Source: Ailurus styani (lineage: Eukaryota > Chordata > Mammalia > Carnivora > Ailuridae). From it: a DNA stretch of 64,000 nucleotides. The notes under the pieces are model-generated. The model was not told where the DNA came from and did not search any database. It was given only the letters and a program-made list of their open reading frames with translations. Positions 34,778-47,742 of the stretch are shown piece after piece (position 1 is the first letter of the stretch; every line of letters begins with the position of its first letter). The stretch lies in contig LNAC01001228.1 of assembly GCA_002007465.1 (NCBI GenBank), forward strand, positions 187,807 through 251,806, read 5' to 3'. The position numbers and the translations under genes are program-made.

Positions 34778-35137
34778 TGTTGCAGAAGTTCAGAGGTGAC
34801 CGAGAAACTCAAGCGGCACACAGAGAGCTGGGAGAACACCGCTTTATTAACGCCGGTGGGCCTGGCGGAATCATTTCACAAAGGCTGAGCCCCCAGTTAA
34901 GATTAGGGAAGGCATTTATAGGCAAACTAGGAATTTTTTGCAAGGTCTCAGCACTGATTGGCTCGGGGCCTCGAAGCAGGTCTTTGTTTAGGTCTTTCGC
35001 CAGGTCTCACCGCTGGTTGGCTTGGGGCCGCGCAGCAGGTCTTTGTCTATGCAGGAGTGACTTGGCAGAGGAGTGCCTAGTTATCCCTGGGGGCTCCCCA
35101 TCTCAGTGAGGCGGTCTTTTGGGGTTTTTCCGCCTCA
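34778..35137 (-). repeat. 5' LTR of the gammaretrovirus
   Basis: On the - strand it begins TGAGGCGG (about 35137) and ends CTTCTGCAACA (34778). TATAAA lies at 34920-34915 and AATAAA at 34848-34843, giving U3-R-U5 order. The outer end could be a few bases further (to 35143). Confidence 0.78.
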
Positions 35138-35255
35138 TGTTCACTAGACATACTGTGGTGATCATTCCATAATACATACACATAGCAATTCATTATGTTG
35201 TACAACTGAAATTAATACAATGTTATCTGTCAAGTATGTCTAAGAAAACAAAATC
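35138..35255 (+). mobile_element. Short L1 3'-tail remnant between the retrovirus and block A'
   Basis: The run ctgtggtgatcattccataa, then gttgtacaactgaaattaat, resembles the L1 3'UTR tails elsewhere in the window (for example 49,500-49,650). Confidence 0.55.
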
Positions 35256-38200
35256 CTGTCAAAATACCAATGGTTTTGTGGTTGAGAAACATTTAAAAAA
35301 GAAGAAGAAATGAAAAGAAAAAATGATGTATCTCTTTAATCTTCATTTATGTCATTTTCAGTAGTTTTCACTTCTTTGTATAAATCCAGGTTACTCTGTG
35401 ATATCATCATATTTCTACACTGGGGAGACTTTCCTTTTATGAAAGATTCCAAAAGTACTATGGACTTCAATATTCCTGCATCTCAAACTTAAGAATGAAT
35501 GCATGAGTATCAAAGGCACAGGCTGAACGAAGAGGCCTAAGGGGTTCTGGGTTCTTCCCCTCCCCCTGATCCTCTCTCCTCAGAGCACAGCCTAAGCCCA
35601 CTCAAGCTCTACTACCATCTCTCAGGTGCAAGACAAAGCTTTTCTTTTCATGAGATAGTGTTTTGTGCTTGCCTCCGGTTATCCATAAACAATGTTGTTG
35701 CAGGACCAAAGGACCAACCCCTGTGATTCTTAATGAGATTGAAAGATGCCCTCAGCAATAACCAACAGGAAACTTTGAAAGAGACAAGGTGTATTACTTA
35801 CAAATCCTGTAAATTACACAGCAGTCTGGGACCATACAGTGAGGTCACAGATGGGGGTGGGGAGGAATACCTACCTGTATTGAGACTGAGAGTGGAGGTC
35901 CAGGATTTTCCAGGTTCACTCTTTGTTGGTGAATTGAAACCATGAAGAGAAATTAAGGCACAGGAAGAGAAAAGAAGGGGAAGGGTGTTAGTTATCTAAA
36001 TCAACTAGATCTCAGGCACCTGGGTGGCTCAGCCAGTCGGGCATCTGCCTTCAGCTCAGGTCATGATCCCAGAGTCCTGGGACTGTGTCCCAGACAGAGC
36101 TGGCTCCCTGCAAAGTGGGAGTCTGATTCTCCCTCTGCCCTTCACCATGTTCATGCACTCTTTCTCTCTCAAATAAATAAAATCTTAAAAAAAATAAATA
36201 AATCAACTAGACCACTAAAACAAACATAAAAATCAGAGTTGGGCACCCTGGCTCTTTATCTAGTCCTTTGAGTGGCAATGTGTTTTTTCAAGATAGCCTC
36301 TGAAGTGGATGCCTCAGCAATCAGTCTTCACTAGGGTAATCATATTAAAAAAAGGAAAAACAATTGCCAGGATTTATATTACAGATAGTTTTAGAGAAAT
36401 ACTCCAGTAAGAATAAAGTGGAACCAATTCTATTGTTGGAAACACAATTTTATAAGATACTTCTTTCATCCGAAGTATTTTTTCAAAATTCCCAAACTTA
36501 CACACATGTGGGTTACTTCTCTCTATTATTGTCGGTTATTAGAACATTAGAATGCTACTTGTGTTTTCACTTGTATTTTTATATTGTGGTTAAATCACAA
36601 TTTGAAACTTTCTAGGCAAAATGCTTTAAGTATATGTGTTGACATCTGGTTTAATTTGAAATAAATGATTACATTTAAAATTTCATTTGCTTTTTCATTT
36701 ACTTTATTGAAACAATAAGTAAGTATTCAATATTTAACAATAGGTTAAACAATAAGTAAATATTCCTGCATGATGAGTGATCATGATAAGCGATGTAATA
36801 TACAAAGGCAAAAGAAAAAATTGAACTTCCTTCCTTCCTACAGCCCGTTGAGAAGTCCTTGCAACAGGTAGAGTGACCATCCTATGGGAACTCAATTACC
36901 TAGATGTTGACACTTTGCTAAGGGCTAAAGGCAATCCTAGCTTGACCCTCCAGGGTCCTGGGACCCTGGAGAATAAATGTATTCTACTTTAAACAAATTT
37001 CTATTCCTTTGGAAGCTCCCTTTATCTCCCCCACACACACTGCCCCCCTCCTCCCCAGCCTCCCAGATAAATGTTAGGAATCATTTTCCAAGCATATGCC
37101 ACACTGATATACATTTGAAGGGTCTCACGACCGAGAATTCACTAAACATTAGAAAATGACCTTTTCCTAAAAATAGGTAATCCCTTCAAGGTCCTGGAAA
37201 CCTTGATTTCAAAATATCTTGGAGGCTTGTGCTGTCCCTAACCCCCTCCCAACGTGAAAGTATATAATTGGCGACTCTTCAAGACCCCAGTGCAGCTCTT
37301 TCTGCCCATGGGTCATGTCCCCCATGCTTTGATGAAATCACCTTTTGCACTGAAGACATCTCAAGAATTCTTTTTTGGCCATCTTATCCAAACCCCACCT
37401 CTTCAAACTACATCAATAAGTACATTAGGATTGGAGAGTTTCTGGAAACAGAACCAATCACCATGGGACATGAAGAACATCATCTGTCTCTAGGCAGTCA
37501 GTTCTGTAACCTGATGAATTAAGAGCTTCAGTTCAATGAACAAACATTTGTTGACTATATGCTATAATCCTAGCATGCAGTCCTCATCAAAGAACCTATT
37601 CAGTTTAGCTGAAGAGTTTCCTTGAGCTCTAGTGAAAGATCGGGACATGTAGGCCATTTTTAAGGTTTTTAGCAATTTAAGAGGGAAAGCAACTAGTTCA
37701 TACATATAGGAGTTTTTGGTGGCAAAGAATAGGTGGAGGTGATATTAAAAGAAAAACAATAATTGTCTTTGCAATGCCCATCTCCTTCATTGACATGGTA
37801 CCTGGATGGTGTCTCTCTCGATCAGATGGGGGGCCCCAAATGTGGGGCGTTGATCAGGTGGAAGCCAATGGCACTGGAGGTGAAAGAATTCTCCTGAGGC
37901 AGAACAGAGATAGACAAGGGAGGGTAAGAGCACAGAGGAGAGGCTGTCTGCAAGGAGGCAGTGGGTGGGGCTGTGTTTAAAAGGGGAAGATGAGGTGGCG
38001 TGGCAACAAAGGGAACTCTCCCTTTTTTGGTAAATGCGCCTGGTTGTAAGTAGCCCACTGGTCAGTGGGGGTCTGTGGGTATTTTGAGGTGGATCACCTA
38101 TGGGCCTGTCTGTATTCCATCCCTTAAATACGTTTGCCTAAAAGCAGCCTCTACAATTACCTTTGTCAAATGAGAGGCTATGTGACTGGATATCAGTACC

Positions 38201-39453
38201 CAGGCCTTTGCCTCAGAATGTGCTTGGTAAGAAGATCACTGGCATTTCTCCCAGTTTCTGTGCTCTCACCTGGAAACTCTAAAATGTTTTTTGAGAGAAC
38301 AACTCAAATATCTAGTGTAGGTTGGATTTCAACTGTTCTTAGTTCACATCTCCTTTGAGAACATTAGGGGGAGAAAGTAAAATTCAGTAGGTGAGTAGGT
38401 GGAATTCAAGTCATATATGGAAGCACTCCAACTCTCACATGCAAAACTCATAGATCTATTATATGCAAAAGCAGGAGAACATTCATAGTAAATTGCAGGA
38501 TAGTCATAAGTTCATTGCAGTTCGTAGTACTAAGAACCTCAATGTTAACCCACCTGGTAAGTTGACATACTACTGCGACTTGCTCTGACTAACAGAATGT
38601 TGTGGAACTGATGCTGTGAGTCTAAATTTAGGCTGAGGAAGCCCTGCAGCATCTCTCTTGCACTAGGGAGACTTTCAGCACCTTGTAAGTCTGAGACCAC
38701 CTGCTGGATGATGAGTCCAAATGGAGGCACCGGAGGTCTGCGCTGACACAGTGGCTGCCACAGACCTGTGAGCACCTGAAAACAGATGAGCTGGCCCAGA
38801 ACAGGGTGCCCACCTGGGTGTGGCACCATGTGCTGTCTTCCAGAATCATGAGAAAATACTAAAACATCTGAAATCATTACATTTCATAGTAGTTAGTATA
38901 TAGAAAAAGCTGACTGAGACCACATCCTTCATATCTATTTCCTAGTGATCTCTTAGTGTTCTTCTGGCTCACAGCTTCTCCAAACCCACACTGCCACAAG
39001 GAGAAGGTTGGATGAATGAGGGAAAAGTTATAGGCCATCCCTGGCCCAGCATGATTAATATTTGTCAGTATAGAGCTGCTATTGTTTGTGAATATTGCCA
39101 TGTGCCAGGCCCTGGACCGTATTTAAACCTTATAATTTGTACTTATTCATAATTTCATTTCATCATATACTATCACATAATGGCTCTCATCTCCTTTTAT
39201 AGAAAAGTACACTAAGGCTCAAATATTTTGAGTGACTTATCCAAGGTGATGCAGTGTTGAACATTTATTTATTTGATTACAAAGCCTGTCTTCTTCTGAC
39301 TTCTTCTGCTCTGGACTCAGTTATTGCTGTGAAGCATCTTTAACATCTGCAAGATGGCAGAGGCTTTGGTCTTTTTAGTAAAACTTTACCAAAGCATAAT
39401 AACTAGGATTAGGACAGGGTAAAAGAGTTGAAAGTCAGAACTAAAGAATTTGA
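35256..39453. repeat. Block A' of the near-identical direct repeat (copy 2)
   Basis: Second copy of 1-4,198. It ends within aaagaatttga, where the 5' end of a full-length L1 begins at about 39,454. No gene recognised; it contains the duplicate CAN-SINE at 36,015-36,199. Confidence 0.95.
36015..36199 (+). mobile_element. CAN-SINE, duplicate copy inside block A'
   Basis: Carried along with the block duplication; identical to the element at 760-944, including the flanking direct repeats. Confidence 0.92.
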
Positions 39454-40724
39454 GGAAGCTGCAAGATGGCTGAGGAGTAGGAGACCGATTATCATCAGGT
39501 CACAGAAATTCACCCAGATAGCTATCAAACTATTCTGGACACCTACAAATTCTACAAGAGGTGAAAGAGAAGATGAACACCAATTCTAAGAACAGAAAAT
39601 CGACCACTTTTCAGAGGGTAGGATGCACAGAGAAGTGAATCAGAAGCGACAGGAAGATAGACCCCTGGGGGAGGGGCCAGCTCCTGGCAAGTGAGAGAGC
39701 AGTGGAGCACAGACTCAGAACTGTTCAAAGTCAGATCCACTGAGGGACGTCGCCCCAGAGGCCAAGCGGGGGTAAAGCCCTCGCGGGGACAGTGTGGTCT
39801 CAGGACCCACGGGGACACAAAAAAACCAGGGGTGTCTAAGCATGACCGAGCTCCCAGATTTCAGAGAGAAGCCGATAGGAGAGATGGAGCCAGGCTGAGA
39901 AGGTGTCTCTCAGCTCGGTGTTACCTTGGACCATGATCCAAAGCACAGTCAGGCCACTGCTCTGTGAGCGGGGACCCCACAGACTGCAGATCCGGAGAGA
40001 TTCCCCCTTACCTCCTCGAGGAGGAGTGGCCCAGGATCGGCTGCAGGAATCTAACGGGTTCAGAGATTCTAAACAGGGCCACGCAGCAGAGATAGAGACG
40101 CTCAGTCACAAACCGGGTGAGTTCGAAGAGCAGCCAGAGAACAGACACACGGGAGGGATGGACTGCTTTTCTATGAGGCACACTGAGGACTGAGGCCCTG
40201 AGCTCTCAGCTCCTATGGGTTGGAGACTGGGAGGCCGCCATTTTCAGTCCGATCCTCCAAAGCCATTCGGAAAGCGTTCAGGGAACAAAGGTTCCGAGAG
40301 TGAACCTGAGCTGATAACTTAGCCTGGCCCCTGGCGAGGGCGGTGTGATTCCGCCTCGGGCAAAGACACTTGAGAATCACAGCAACAGGCCCCTCCCCCA
40401 GAAAACCAGAAAAAAACACCCAGCCAACACCAAGTTCAAGTTCACTGAGAATTGTGGAACTCTGGAGCTAGCGGAAAGCAATGCAGAGAATTAATGATTT
40501 TTTCCCCATGACTCTTTAGTCATTCAAAGTTAAGTTCTTTGAATTTTTTTTCTTACTCTTTTCATTTAAATTCTTTCCTATTTCCTATTTTAATGTTTTT
40601 AACTAGTATAACTTATCAACACTTTTTAATCATTTTAAATTTTCATTGTTATAGTCATATTTTCTCCCTTCATTGTATTTAACCTTATTTTTTGTATACA
40701 TGTAGGGTCTGTTCAATTCACCAG

Positions 40725-40900
40725 TCTAATAGATATAGATACAGACACAGATACAGATAGAGATAGATATTGAGTTAGATTCAGAGACAGAGGTAGATAT
40801 AGAAACAGAAACAGATAATATAGATATAGATATAGGATTTTGTTTTATTTATTTTTGTTTTGTTTTGTTTTTGTTTGTTTGATTTTGTTTTCTGGTTTCT
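40725..40900. repeat. Short tandem repeats in the L1 5'UTR
   Basis: Degenerate agata/gatacag units (40,730-40,835), then ttttgttt-type units (about 40,845-40,900). Confidence 0.75.
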
Positions 40901-41028
40901 TGCTTTTTTCCCTTTCTTTTCTCCCCAGTTCCAGGTCTTTTCTGAGTAGGTTAGTATATATTTCTCTTGGGTCATTTCTATCCTTTAGCATTTTGTTCTC
41001 TCATCCAACTATTCTTATCTGCATAAAA

Positions 41029-41910
41029 TGACAAGGTGGAAAAAATCAACACACAAAAAAAGAACAAGGGGCAGTAATGATGGCTAGGGACCTAATCAAT
41101 GCAGACATTAGTAATATGATAGAACTAGAGTTCAGAATGATGATTCTTAAGGTGCTGGATGGGCTCAAAAAACCATGGAAGATAATAGAGAAGCCATCTT
41201 TAAAGAAATAAAAACCCTTTCTGGAGAAATAAAAGAACTAAAATCTAACCAAGCTGAAATCAAAAAGGCTATTAATGAGGTGAATTAAAAATGGAGACTC
41301 GTACTGCTAGGATAAATGAGGCAGAAAACAGAATTAGTGACTTAGCAGACAAAATGTCAGAGAATAAACAACTACTGGACCATGAGGGGAGAATTCAAGA
41401 GATAAGTTGAACCATAAGAGAAACAATATTAGAATAATTGGGATCCCAGAAGAGGAAGGTGGGGCAGAAGGTATATTGGAGCAAATTATAGTAGTGAATT
41501 TCCCTAATTGGCGAAAGGAACAAGCATCAAAGTGCAGGAGGCACAGAGAACCCCCCTCAAAATCAATAAAAATAGGACCACACTCCGTCATCCAATAGTA
41601 AAACTTACAACTCTTAGTGACAAAGAGAAAATACTGAATGCAGCTCGGGACAAGAGGTCTAAAACATACAATGGTAGAAATATTAGATTGTCAGCAACCT
41701 ATCCACAGAGACCTGGCAGGCCAGAAAGAGCTGGCATGATATATTCAGAGCACTAAACGAGAAAAATATGTAGCCAAGAATACTATATCCAGCTAGGCTG
41801 TCACTGAAAATAGAAGGAGAGATCAAAATCTTTCAGGACAAACAAAAACTCAAGGAATTTGCAAACACCAAGCCAGCCCTACAGGAAATATTGAAAGGGG
41901 TCCTCTAAGC
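41029..41910 (+). pseudogene. L1 ORF1 (RNA-binding protein), disrupted
   Basis: A start near 41,029 (MTRWKKSTHKK) reaches a stop within about 20 codons. Later fragments in other frames keep ORF1 landmarks: ARDLINADISN, NIRIIGIPEEEGGAEGILEQ, RTTLRHPIVK. Several frameshifts and stops separate them, so no full ORF1p trimer subunit is encoded. Confidence 0.85.
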
Positions 41911-41987
41911 AAAGAGAACCTAAAAGAAACATAGACCAGAAAGGAAGAAACACAATATACAGTAACAGTCACCTTACAGGCAATACA

Positions 41988-44900
41988 ATGGCTCTAAATG
42001 TATATCTCTCAATAGTTACTCTGAATGTAAATGGACTAAATGCCCCAACTAAAAGACACAGGGTATCAGAATGGATAAAAAAACAAGACCCATCGATATG
42101 CTGTCTACAAGAAACTCATCTTACACGCAAAGACACCTCCAGATTTAAAGTGAGGGGATGGAAAACAATTTACCATGCCAATGGACAGCAAAAGAAAGCT
42201 GGAGTGGCAATCCTTATATCAGATAAACTAGATTTTAAGGCAAAGAATATCATAAGAGATGAGGAAGGACACTATATCATACTAAAAGGATCTGTCCAAC
42301 AAGAAGATCTAACAATCATAAATATCTATGCCCCTAACATGGGAGCAGCCAATTATATAAACCAATTAATAACAAAATCAAAGAAACACATTGACAAGAA
42401 TACAATATTAGTAGGGGACTTGAACACCCCCCTTACTGAAATGGACAGATCATCAAAGCAAAAGATCAACAAGGAAATAAAGGCTTTAAATGACACCCTG
42501 GACCAGTTGGACATCACAGATATATTCAGAACATTCCATCCCAAAACAACAGAATACACATTCTTCTCCAGTGCACATGGAACAGTCTCCAGAAGAGACC
42601 ATATTCTGGGTCACAAATCAGGTCTCAACAGGTACCAAAAGATTGGGATCATTCCCTGCATATTTTCAGACCATAATGCTCTGAAACTAGAACTCAACCA
42701 CAAAAGGAAAGTTGGAAAGACCTCAAATACATGGAGGCTGAAGAACACCCTACTCAAGAATGAATGGGTCAACCAGGAAATTAAAGAAGAATTAAAAAAA
42801 TTCATGGAAACAAATGAAAATGAAAACACAACTGTTCAAAATCTTTGGGATACAGCAAAAGCAGTCCTAAGAGGAAAGTATATAGCAATACAAGCCTTTC
42901 TCAAGAAACAAGAAAGGTCTCAAGTACACAACCTAACTCTACACCTACAAAAGCTAGAGAAAGAACAGCAAAGAAAGGCTACACCCAGCAGGAGAAGAGA
43001 AATCATAAAGATCAGAGCAGAAATCAATGAAATAGAAACCAAAAGAACAGTGGAACAAATCAATGAAACTAGGAGCTGGTTCTTTGAAAGAATTAATAAG
43101 ATTGATAAACCCCTGGCCAGACTTATCCAAAAGAAAAGAGAAAGGACTCAAATTAATAAAATCATGAATGAAAGAGGAGAGATCACAACCAACACCAAAG
43201 AAATACAAACAATTCTAAGAACATATTATGAGCAACTCTACACCAGCAAATTTGACAATCTGGAAGAAATGGATGCATTCTTAGAGAAATATAAACTACC
43301 AAAACTGAACCAGGAAGAAACTGAAGACCTGAATAGACCCATCACCAGTAAGGAGATTGAAGCAGTCATCAAAAATCTCCCAACGAACAAGAGCCCAGGG
43401 CCAGACGGCTTCCCAGGGGAATTCTACCAAACATTTAAAGAAGAATTAATACCTATTCTCCTGAAACTGTTCCAAAAAATAGAATTGGAAGGAAAACTTC
43501 CAAACTCCTTTTATGAGGCCAGCATTACCTTGATCCCCAAACCAGGCAAAGACCCCATCAAGAAGGAGAATTACAGACCAATATCTTTGATGAATACGGA
43601 TGCAAAAATCCTCAACAAAATACTAGCCAATAGGATCCAGCAGCACATAAAAAGGATTATTCACCACGACCAAGTGGGATTTATTCCTGGGATGCAAGGT
43701 TGGTTTAACATTCGCAAATCAATCAATGTGATACAAGACATTAATAAAAGAAAGAACAAGAACCATATGATCCTCTCAATAGATGCTGAAAAAGCATTTG
43801 ACAAAGTACAGCACCCTTTCTTAATCAAAACTCTTCATAGTGTAGGCATAGAGGGTACATACCTCAATATCATCAAAGCCATCTACGAAAAACCCACAGC
43901 GAATATCATTCTCAATGGAGAAAAACTGAGAGCTTTTCCCCTAAAGTCAGGAACACGGCAAGGCTGTCCACTATCACCACTGCTATTCAACATAGTACTA
44001 GAAGTCCTAGCCTCAGCAATCAGACAACAAAAAGAAATAAAAGGCATCCAAATCGGCAAGGAAGAGGTCAAACTCTCACTCTTTGCAGATGATATGATAC
44101 TTTATGTGGAAAACCCAAAGGACTCCACTCCAAAACTGCTAGCACTCATACAGGAATTCAGTCAAGTGTCAGGATATAAAATCAATGCACAGAAATCAGT
44201 TGCATTTCTATATACCAACAACAAAACAGAAGAAAGAGAAATTAAAGAGTCAATCCCATTTACAATTGCACCCAAAACCATAAGATACCTAGGAATAAAC
44301 CTAACCAAAGAGGCAAAGAATCTGTATTCAGAAAACTATAAAGTACTCATGAAAGAAATTGAGGAAGACACAAAGAAGTGGAAAAACATTCCATGCTCAT
44401 GGATGGGTAGAATAAATATTGTGAAAATGTCTATGCTACCTAGAGCAATCTACACATTTAATGCAATCCCCATCAAAATACCAGCAATTTATTTCAAAGA
44501 AATGGAACAAATAATCCTAAAATTTATATGGAACCAGAAAAGACCCCGAATAGCCAAAGGAATGTTGAAAAAAAAAAGCAAAGTTGGCGGCATCACAATT
44601 CCAGATTTCAAGCTCTATTACAAAGCTGTCATCATCAAGACAGTATGGTACTGGCACAAAAACAGACACATAGACCAGTGGAACAGAATAGAGAACCCAA
44701 AAATGGACCCTCAACTCTATGGTCAACTAATCTTCGACAAAGCAGGAAAGAATGTCCAGTGGGAAAAAGACAGTCTCTTCAACAAATGGTGTTGGGAAAA
44801 CTGGTCAGCCACATGCAGAAAAATGAAACTGGATCATTTCCTGACACCACACACAAAAATAGACTCAAAATGGATAAAAGACCTCAATGTGAGAAAGGAA

Positions 44901-45803
44901 TCCATCAAAATCCTCGAGGAGAACACAGGCAGCAACCTCTTCGACCTCAACCGCAGCAACTTCTTCCTAGGAACCTCACCAAAGGCAAGGGAAGCAAGGG
45001 CAAAAATGAACTATTGGGACTTCATCAAGATTAAAAGCTTTTGCACAGCAAAGGAAACAGTCAACAAAACCAAAAGACAACTGACAGAATGGGAGAAGAT
45101 ATTTGCAAATGACATATCAGATAAAGGGCTAGTATCCAAAATCTATAAAGAGCTTCTCAAACTCAACACCCATAAAACAAATAACCCAGTCAAGAAATGG
45201 GCAGTAGACATGAACAGACATTTCTCCAAAGAAGACATCCAAATGGCCAACAGACACATGAGAAAGTGCTCAACATCACTCGGCATCAGAGAAATACAAA
45301 TTAAAACCACAGCGAGATACCACCTTACACCAGTCAGAATGGCTAAAATCAACAAGTCAGGAAATGACAGATGTTGGCGAGGTTGCGGAGAAAGGGGAAC
45401 CCTCCTACACTGTTGGTGGGAATGCAAACTGGTGCAGCCACTCTGGAAAACAGTATGGAGATTCCTCAAAAAGTTGAAAATGGAGCTACCCTACGACCCA
45501 GCAATCGCACTACTGGGTATTTATCCTAAAGACACAAAGGTAGTGATCCTCAGGGGCACGTGCACCCGAATGTTTATAGCAGCAATGTCCACAATAGCCA
45601 AACTATGGAAAGAACCTAGATGTCCATCAACAGATGAATGGATAAAGAAGATGTGGTATATATATACAATGGAATACTATGCAGCTATCAAAAGAAACGA
45701 AATCTTGCCATTTGCAACGACATGGATGGAACTGGAGGGTATTATGCTGAGCGAAATAAGTCAATCAGAGAAAGACAATTATCATATGATCTCTCTGATA
45801 TGA
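41988..45803 (+). CDS. L1 ORF2 protein: endonuclease and reverse transcriptase, 1271 aa
   Basis: An uninterrupted ORF2, near the usual 1275 aa. The N-terminal apurinic-like endonuclease has LNVNGLNAP, the Glu in [15 protein letters not shown] (catalytic Asp/Asn) and the Asp-His pair in [11 protein letters not shown]. The reverse transcriptase spans about residues 450-780, with [23 protein letters not shown] and the catalytic FADDMILY. The C-terminal cysteine-rich region [18 protein letters not shown] is present. The enzyme nicks target DNA and copies L1 RNA there. The start [13 protein letters not shown] is the family start. ORF1 in the same element is broken, so the element cannot be autonomous. 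Confidence 0.95.
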   Translation: MALNVYLSIVTLNVNGLNAPTKRHRVSEWIKKQDPSICCLQETHLTRKDTSRFKVRGWKTIYHANGQQKKAGVAILISDKLDFKAKNIIRDEEGHYIILKGSVQQEDLTIINIYAPNMGAANYINQLITKSKKHIDKNTILVGDLNTPLTEMDRSSKQKINKEIKALNDTLDQLDITDIFRTFHPKTTEYTFFSSAHGTVSRRDHILGHKSGLNRYQKIGIIPCIFSDHNALKLELNHKRKVGKTSNTWRLKNTLLKNEWVNQEIKEELKKFMETNENENTTVQNLWDTAKAVLRGKYIAIQAFLKKQERSQVHNLTLHLQKLEKEQQRKATPSRRREIIKIRAEINEIETKRTVEQINETRSWFFERINKIDKPLARLIQKKRERTQINKIMNERGEITTNTKEIQTILRTYYEQLYTSKFDNLEEMDAFLEKYKLPKLNQEETEDLNRPITSKEIEAVIKNLPTNKSPGPDGFPGEFYQTFKEELIPILLKLFQKIELEGKLPNSFYEASITLIPKPGKDPIKKENYRPISLMNTDAKILNKILANRIQQHIKRIIHHDQVGFIPGMQGWFNIRKSINVIQDINKRKNKNHMILSIDAEKAFDKVQHPFLIKTLHSVGIEGTYLNIIKAIYEKPTANIILNGEKLRAFPLKSGTRQGCPLSPLLFNIVLEVLASAIRQQKEIKGIQIGKEEVKLSLFADDMILYVENPKDSTPKLLALIQEFSQVSGYKINAQKSVAFLYTNNKTEEREIKESIPFTIAPKTIRYLGINLTKEAKNLYSENYKVLMKEIEEDTKKWKNIPCSWMGRINIVKMSMLPRAIYTFNAIPIKIPAIYFKEMEQIILKFIWNQKRPRIAKGMLKKKSKVGGITIPDFKLYYKAVIIKTVWYWHKNRHIDQWNRIENPKMDPQLYGQLIFDKAGKNVQWEKDSLFNKWCWENWSATCRKMKLDHFLTPHTKIDSKWIKDLNVRKESIKILEENTGSNLFDLNRSNFFLGTSPKAREARAKMNYWDFIKIKSFCTAKETVNKTKRQLTEWEKIFANDISDKGLVSKIYKELLKLNTHKTNNPVKKWAVDMNRHFSKEDIQMANRHMRKCSTSLGIREIQIKTTARYHLTPVRMAKINKSGNDRCWRGCGERGTLLHCWWECKLVQPLWKTVWRFLKKLKMELPYDPAIALLGIYPKDTKVVILRGTCTRMFIAAMSTIAKLWKEPRCPSTDEWIKKMWYIYTMEYYAAIKRNEILPFATTWMELEGIMLSEISQSEKDNYHMISLI

Positions 45804-46480
45804 GGAACTTGAGGGGCAGGGTGGGGGGTCGTGGGGGGTAGGGAGGGAAAAATAATGAAACAAGATGGGATGGGGAAGGACACAAACCATAAGAGACTCC
45901 TGATCTCACAAAACAAACTGAGGGTTACTGGGGGGTGGGAGGGTAGGGATAGGGTGGATGGGTTATGGACATTGGGGAGGGTTTGTGCTTTGGTGAGTGC
46001 TGTGAAAGATGTAAGCCTGATGATTCACAGACCTGTACCCCTTGGGCAAAGAATAAAAATAAAATTAAAAAAAAATTTTAAAACAGCAAAAAAATTCAGA
46101 ATAGGAATTGATAAATTTGACTCAGAGGTGATCATGAAAATATAAGTAATAGAACGCAGGATTTTAGGCCAGTGAAACTACTCTGCATGATATTATAATG
46201 GCGGGTACATGCCATGACACATTTGTTCAAACACACAGAATCTACACCAAAAGTGAACCCTAATGCAAACTATGAGCTTTGGGTAATAATAATCTGTCAA
46301 CGTAGAATCATCAATTATAATAAATGAGCCACTCTGGTAGGGGATATTGATAGTAGGGGAAGCTGTGCTTAGTGGGGACAAGGATATATGGGAAATCTGT
46401 GTACTTTACACTCAATTTTGCTATGGACCTAAAACTACTATGAAATAAAGTGTATTTAAAATAAAAAAAAACATAAAACA

Positions 46481-46676
46481 GGATGCCTGGGGGCCTCAGT
46501 CAGTTAAGTAGTTAACCATCTGCCTTTGGCTCAGATCATGATCCCAGTATCCTGGGATCAGTTCTCTCATCCAGCTCCTTGCTCAGTGGGGAGCCTTCTT
46601 TTTCTTCTGCCTGCTACTCCCCATGCTTGTGTGCTCTCTCTCTCTCTCTGACAAATAAATAATCTTTAAAAAAATA
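46481..46676 (+). mobile_element. CAN-SINE specific to block B'
   Basis: Starts ggatgcctgggggcctcagt, with a CT-rich tail and acaaataaataatctt. It is absent from the matching site in block B (about 16,330). Confidence 0.9.
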
Positions 46677-46858
46677 AAACTGAAAATGTTACCAATTAAG
46701 ATATCAAATGTATAAAACAAAAATTTTAGTATAAAAAAAGTAGATCACCTGAAAATGAACAAATGTATTCAGGAAGAGTTTTTGGCACTAGGCTTTCAAG
46801 TTAATGTTACATAAATTTAAATGACTCACAAGGTGAGAACCCAGGAATTTGGACATGG

Positions 46859-46915
46859 TGTGTGTGTGTTTGTGTTTGTGTGTGTGTCTGTGTATGTGTT
46901 CACGTGTGTGTTATC
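46859..46915. repeat. (TG)n-rich tract
   Basis: Interrupted TG repeat; the counterpart in block B is at about 16,822-16,853. Confidence 0.85.
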
Positions 46916-47390
46916 ATAAGATAAGAGTTATGTTAAATTCCATGACTAGTGTTCCAGGAATATACAAATGCTGACCTACTCAGAGTCCCTCCCAAGAAAT
47001 ACTGAGGAAAACAAATTTAATGGAAGCTGTCTTTTATTAAGGGGATTCATTCATAAAGTCTTCAAATAATTTTAAAATAGAATTAAAATTATTTCTCAAA
47101 AGCAATAATTCATTTTATCAGCTAAAAGTTAAAATGGATCATCACATGACATTACTATAAACAAAGTTAGATATCAATCTTCATGATATTAAATTATGTG
47201 ATTCTGAAAAAATTATTTGAGTTATTTGAACTATTTCTGGTTGTGTACATAAAGTGTGAGTTTATTAGTATTTAATATTAAATCATACTATTTTAAAGAT
47301 ACATAATTAGAAAATCACATTTTTTTCAACAAATAATTTGCAAGAAAAATAGAGAAGAGAAAAACTTCACATTAAAAAAACACTGAATAC

Positions 47391-47630
47391 GGTAGGGAGG
47401 GAAAAATAATGAAACAAGATGAGATGGGGAAGGAGATAAACCATAAGAGACTCCTAATCTCACAAAACAAACTGAGGTTTACTGGGGGGTGGGAGGGTAG
47501 GGATAGGGTGGATGGGTTATGGACATTGGGGAGGGTTTGTGTTTTGGTGAATGCTGTGAAAGGTGTAAGCCTAATGATTCACAGACCTGTACCCCTGGGG
47601 CAAATAATAATAATAATAATAAAATTTTAA
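47391..47630 (+). mobile_element. 5'-truncated L1 (about 240 bp) with target-site duplication
   Basis: Matches the last part of the full-length L1 3'UTR (ggtagggagggaaaaataat to a (taa)n tail). It is flanked by aaaaaaacactgaatac at 47374-47390 and 47631-47647. The paralogous site near 17,325 is empty. Confidence 0.95.
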
Positions 47631-47742
47631 AAAAAAACACTGAATACATGTCAACCAAATATTAGGCTTTGTTCGGATGCATATTCAAACAAAACAACTG
47701 TTAAAAAATTCTTTTGAGATAATCACAAAAACTGAACACTGA

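Larger units (their letters stand above)
28980..35137 (-). mobile_element. Endogenous gammaretrovirus (ERV-E-like), 5' LTR to pol, 3' truncated
   Basis: An old provirus on the - strand. Order: 5' LTR (35137-34778), primer binding site (34775-34758), leader, gag, protease, reverse transcriptase, RNase H. It stops shortly after RNase H at an L1 junction, so integrase, env and the 3' LTR are missing. A solo LTR of another family interrupts gag. All frames are broken by stops and frameshifts, so it is a fossil. The gag-protease-RT-RNase H order and motif types are those of gammaretroviruses; the tRNA-Glu primer site suggests the ERV-E group. Confidence 0.92.
39454..46078 (+). mobile_element. Full-length L1, ORF2 intact, ORF1 broken
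   Basis: The 5' end reads ggaagctgcaagatggctga, typical of a carnivore L1 5'UTR, which runs to about 41,030 and includes short tandem repeats. ORF1 follows, then ORF2 (41,988-45,803), a 3'UTR with a G-rich tract and a poly-A tail. ORF1 is interrupted. I see no target-site duplication: the left flank is block A' (homolog of 4,198) and the right flank is block B' (homolog of about 15,959). Confidence 0.93.

Noticed and set aside
40781..41031. Short frames in the L1 5'UTR repeats
   Set aside because: Low-complexity K/N- or F/L-rich products of simple repeats.
44528..45034. 168-codon frame inside the L1
   Set aside because: Out-of-frame shadow of the intact ORF2.
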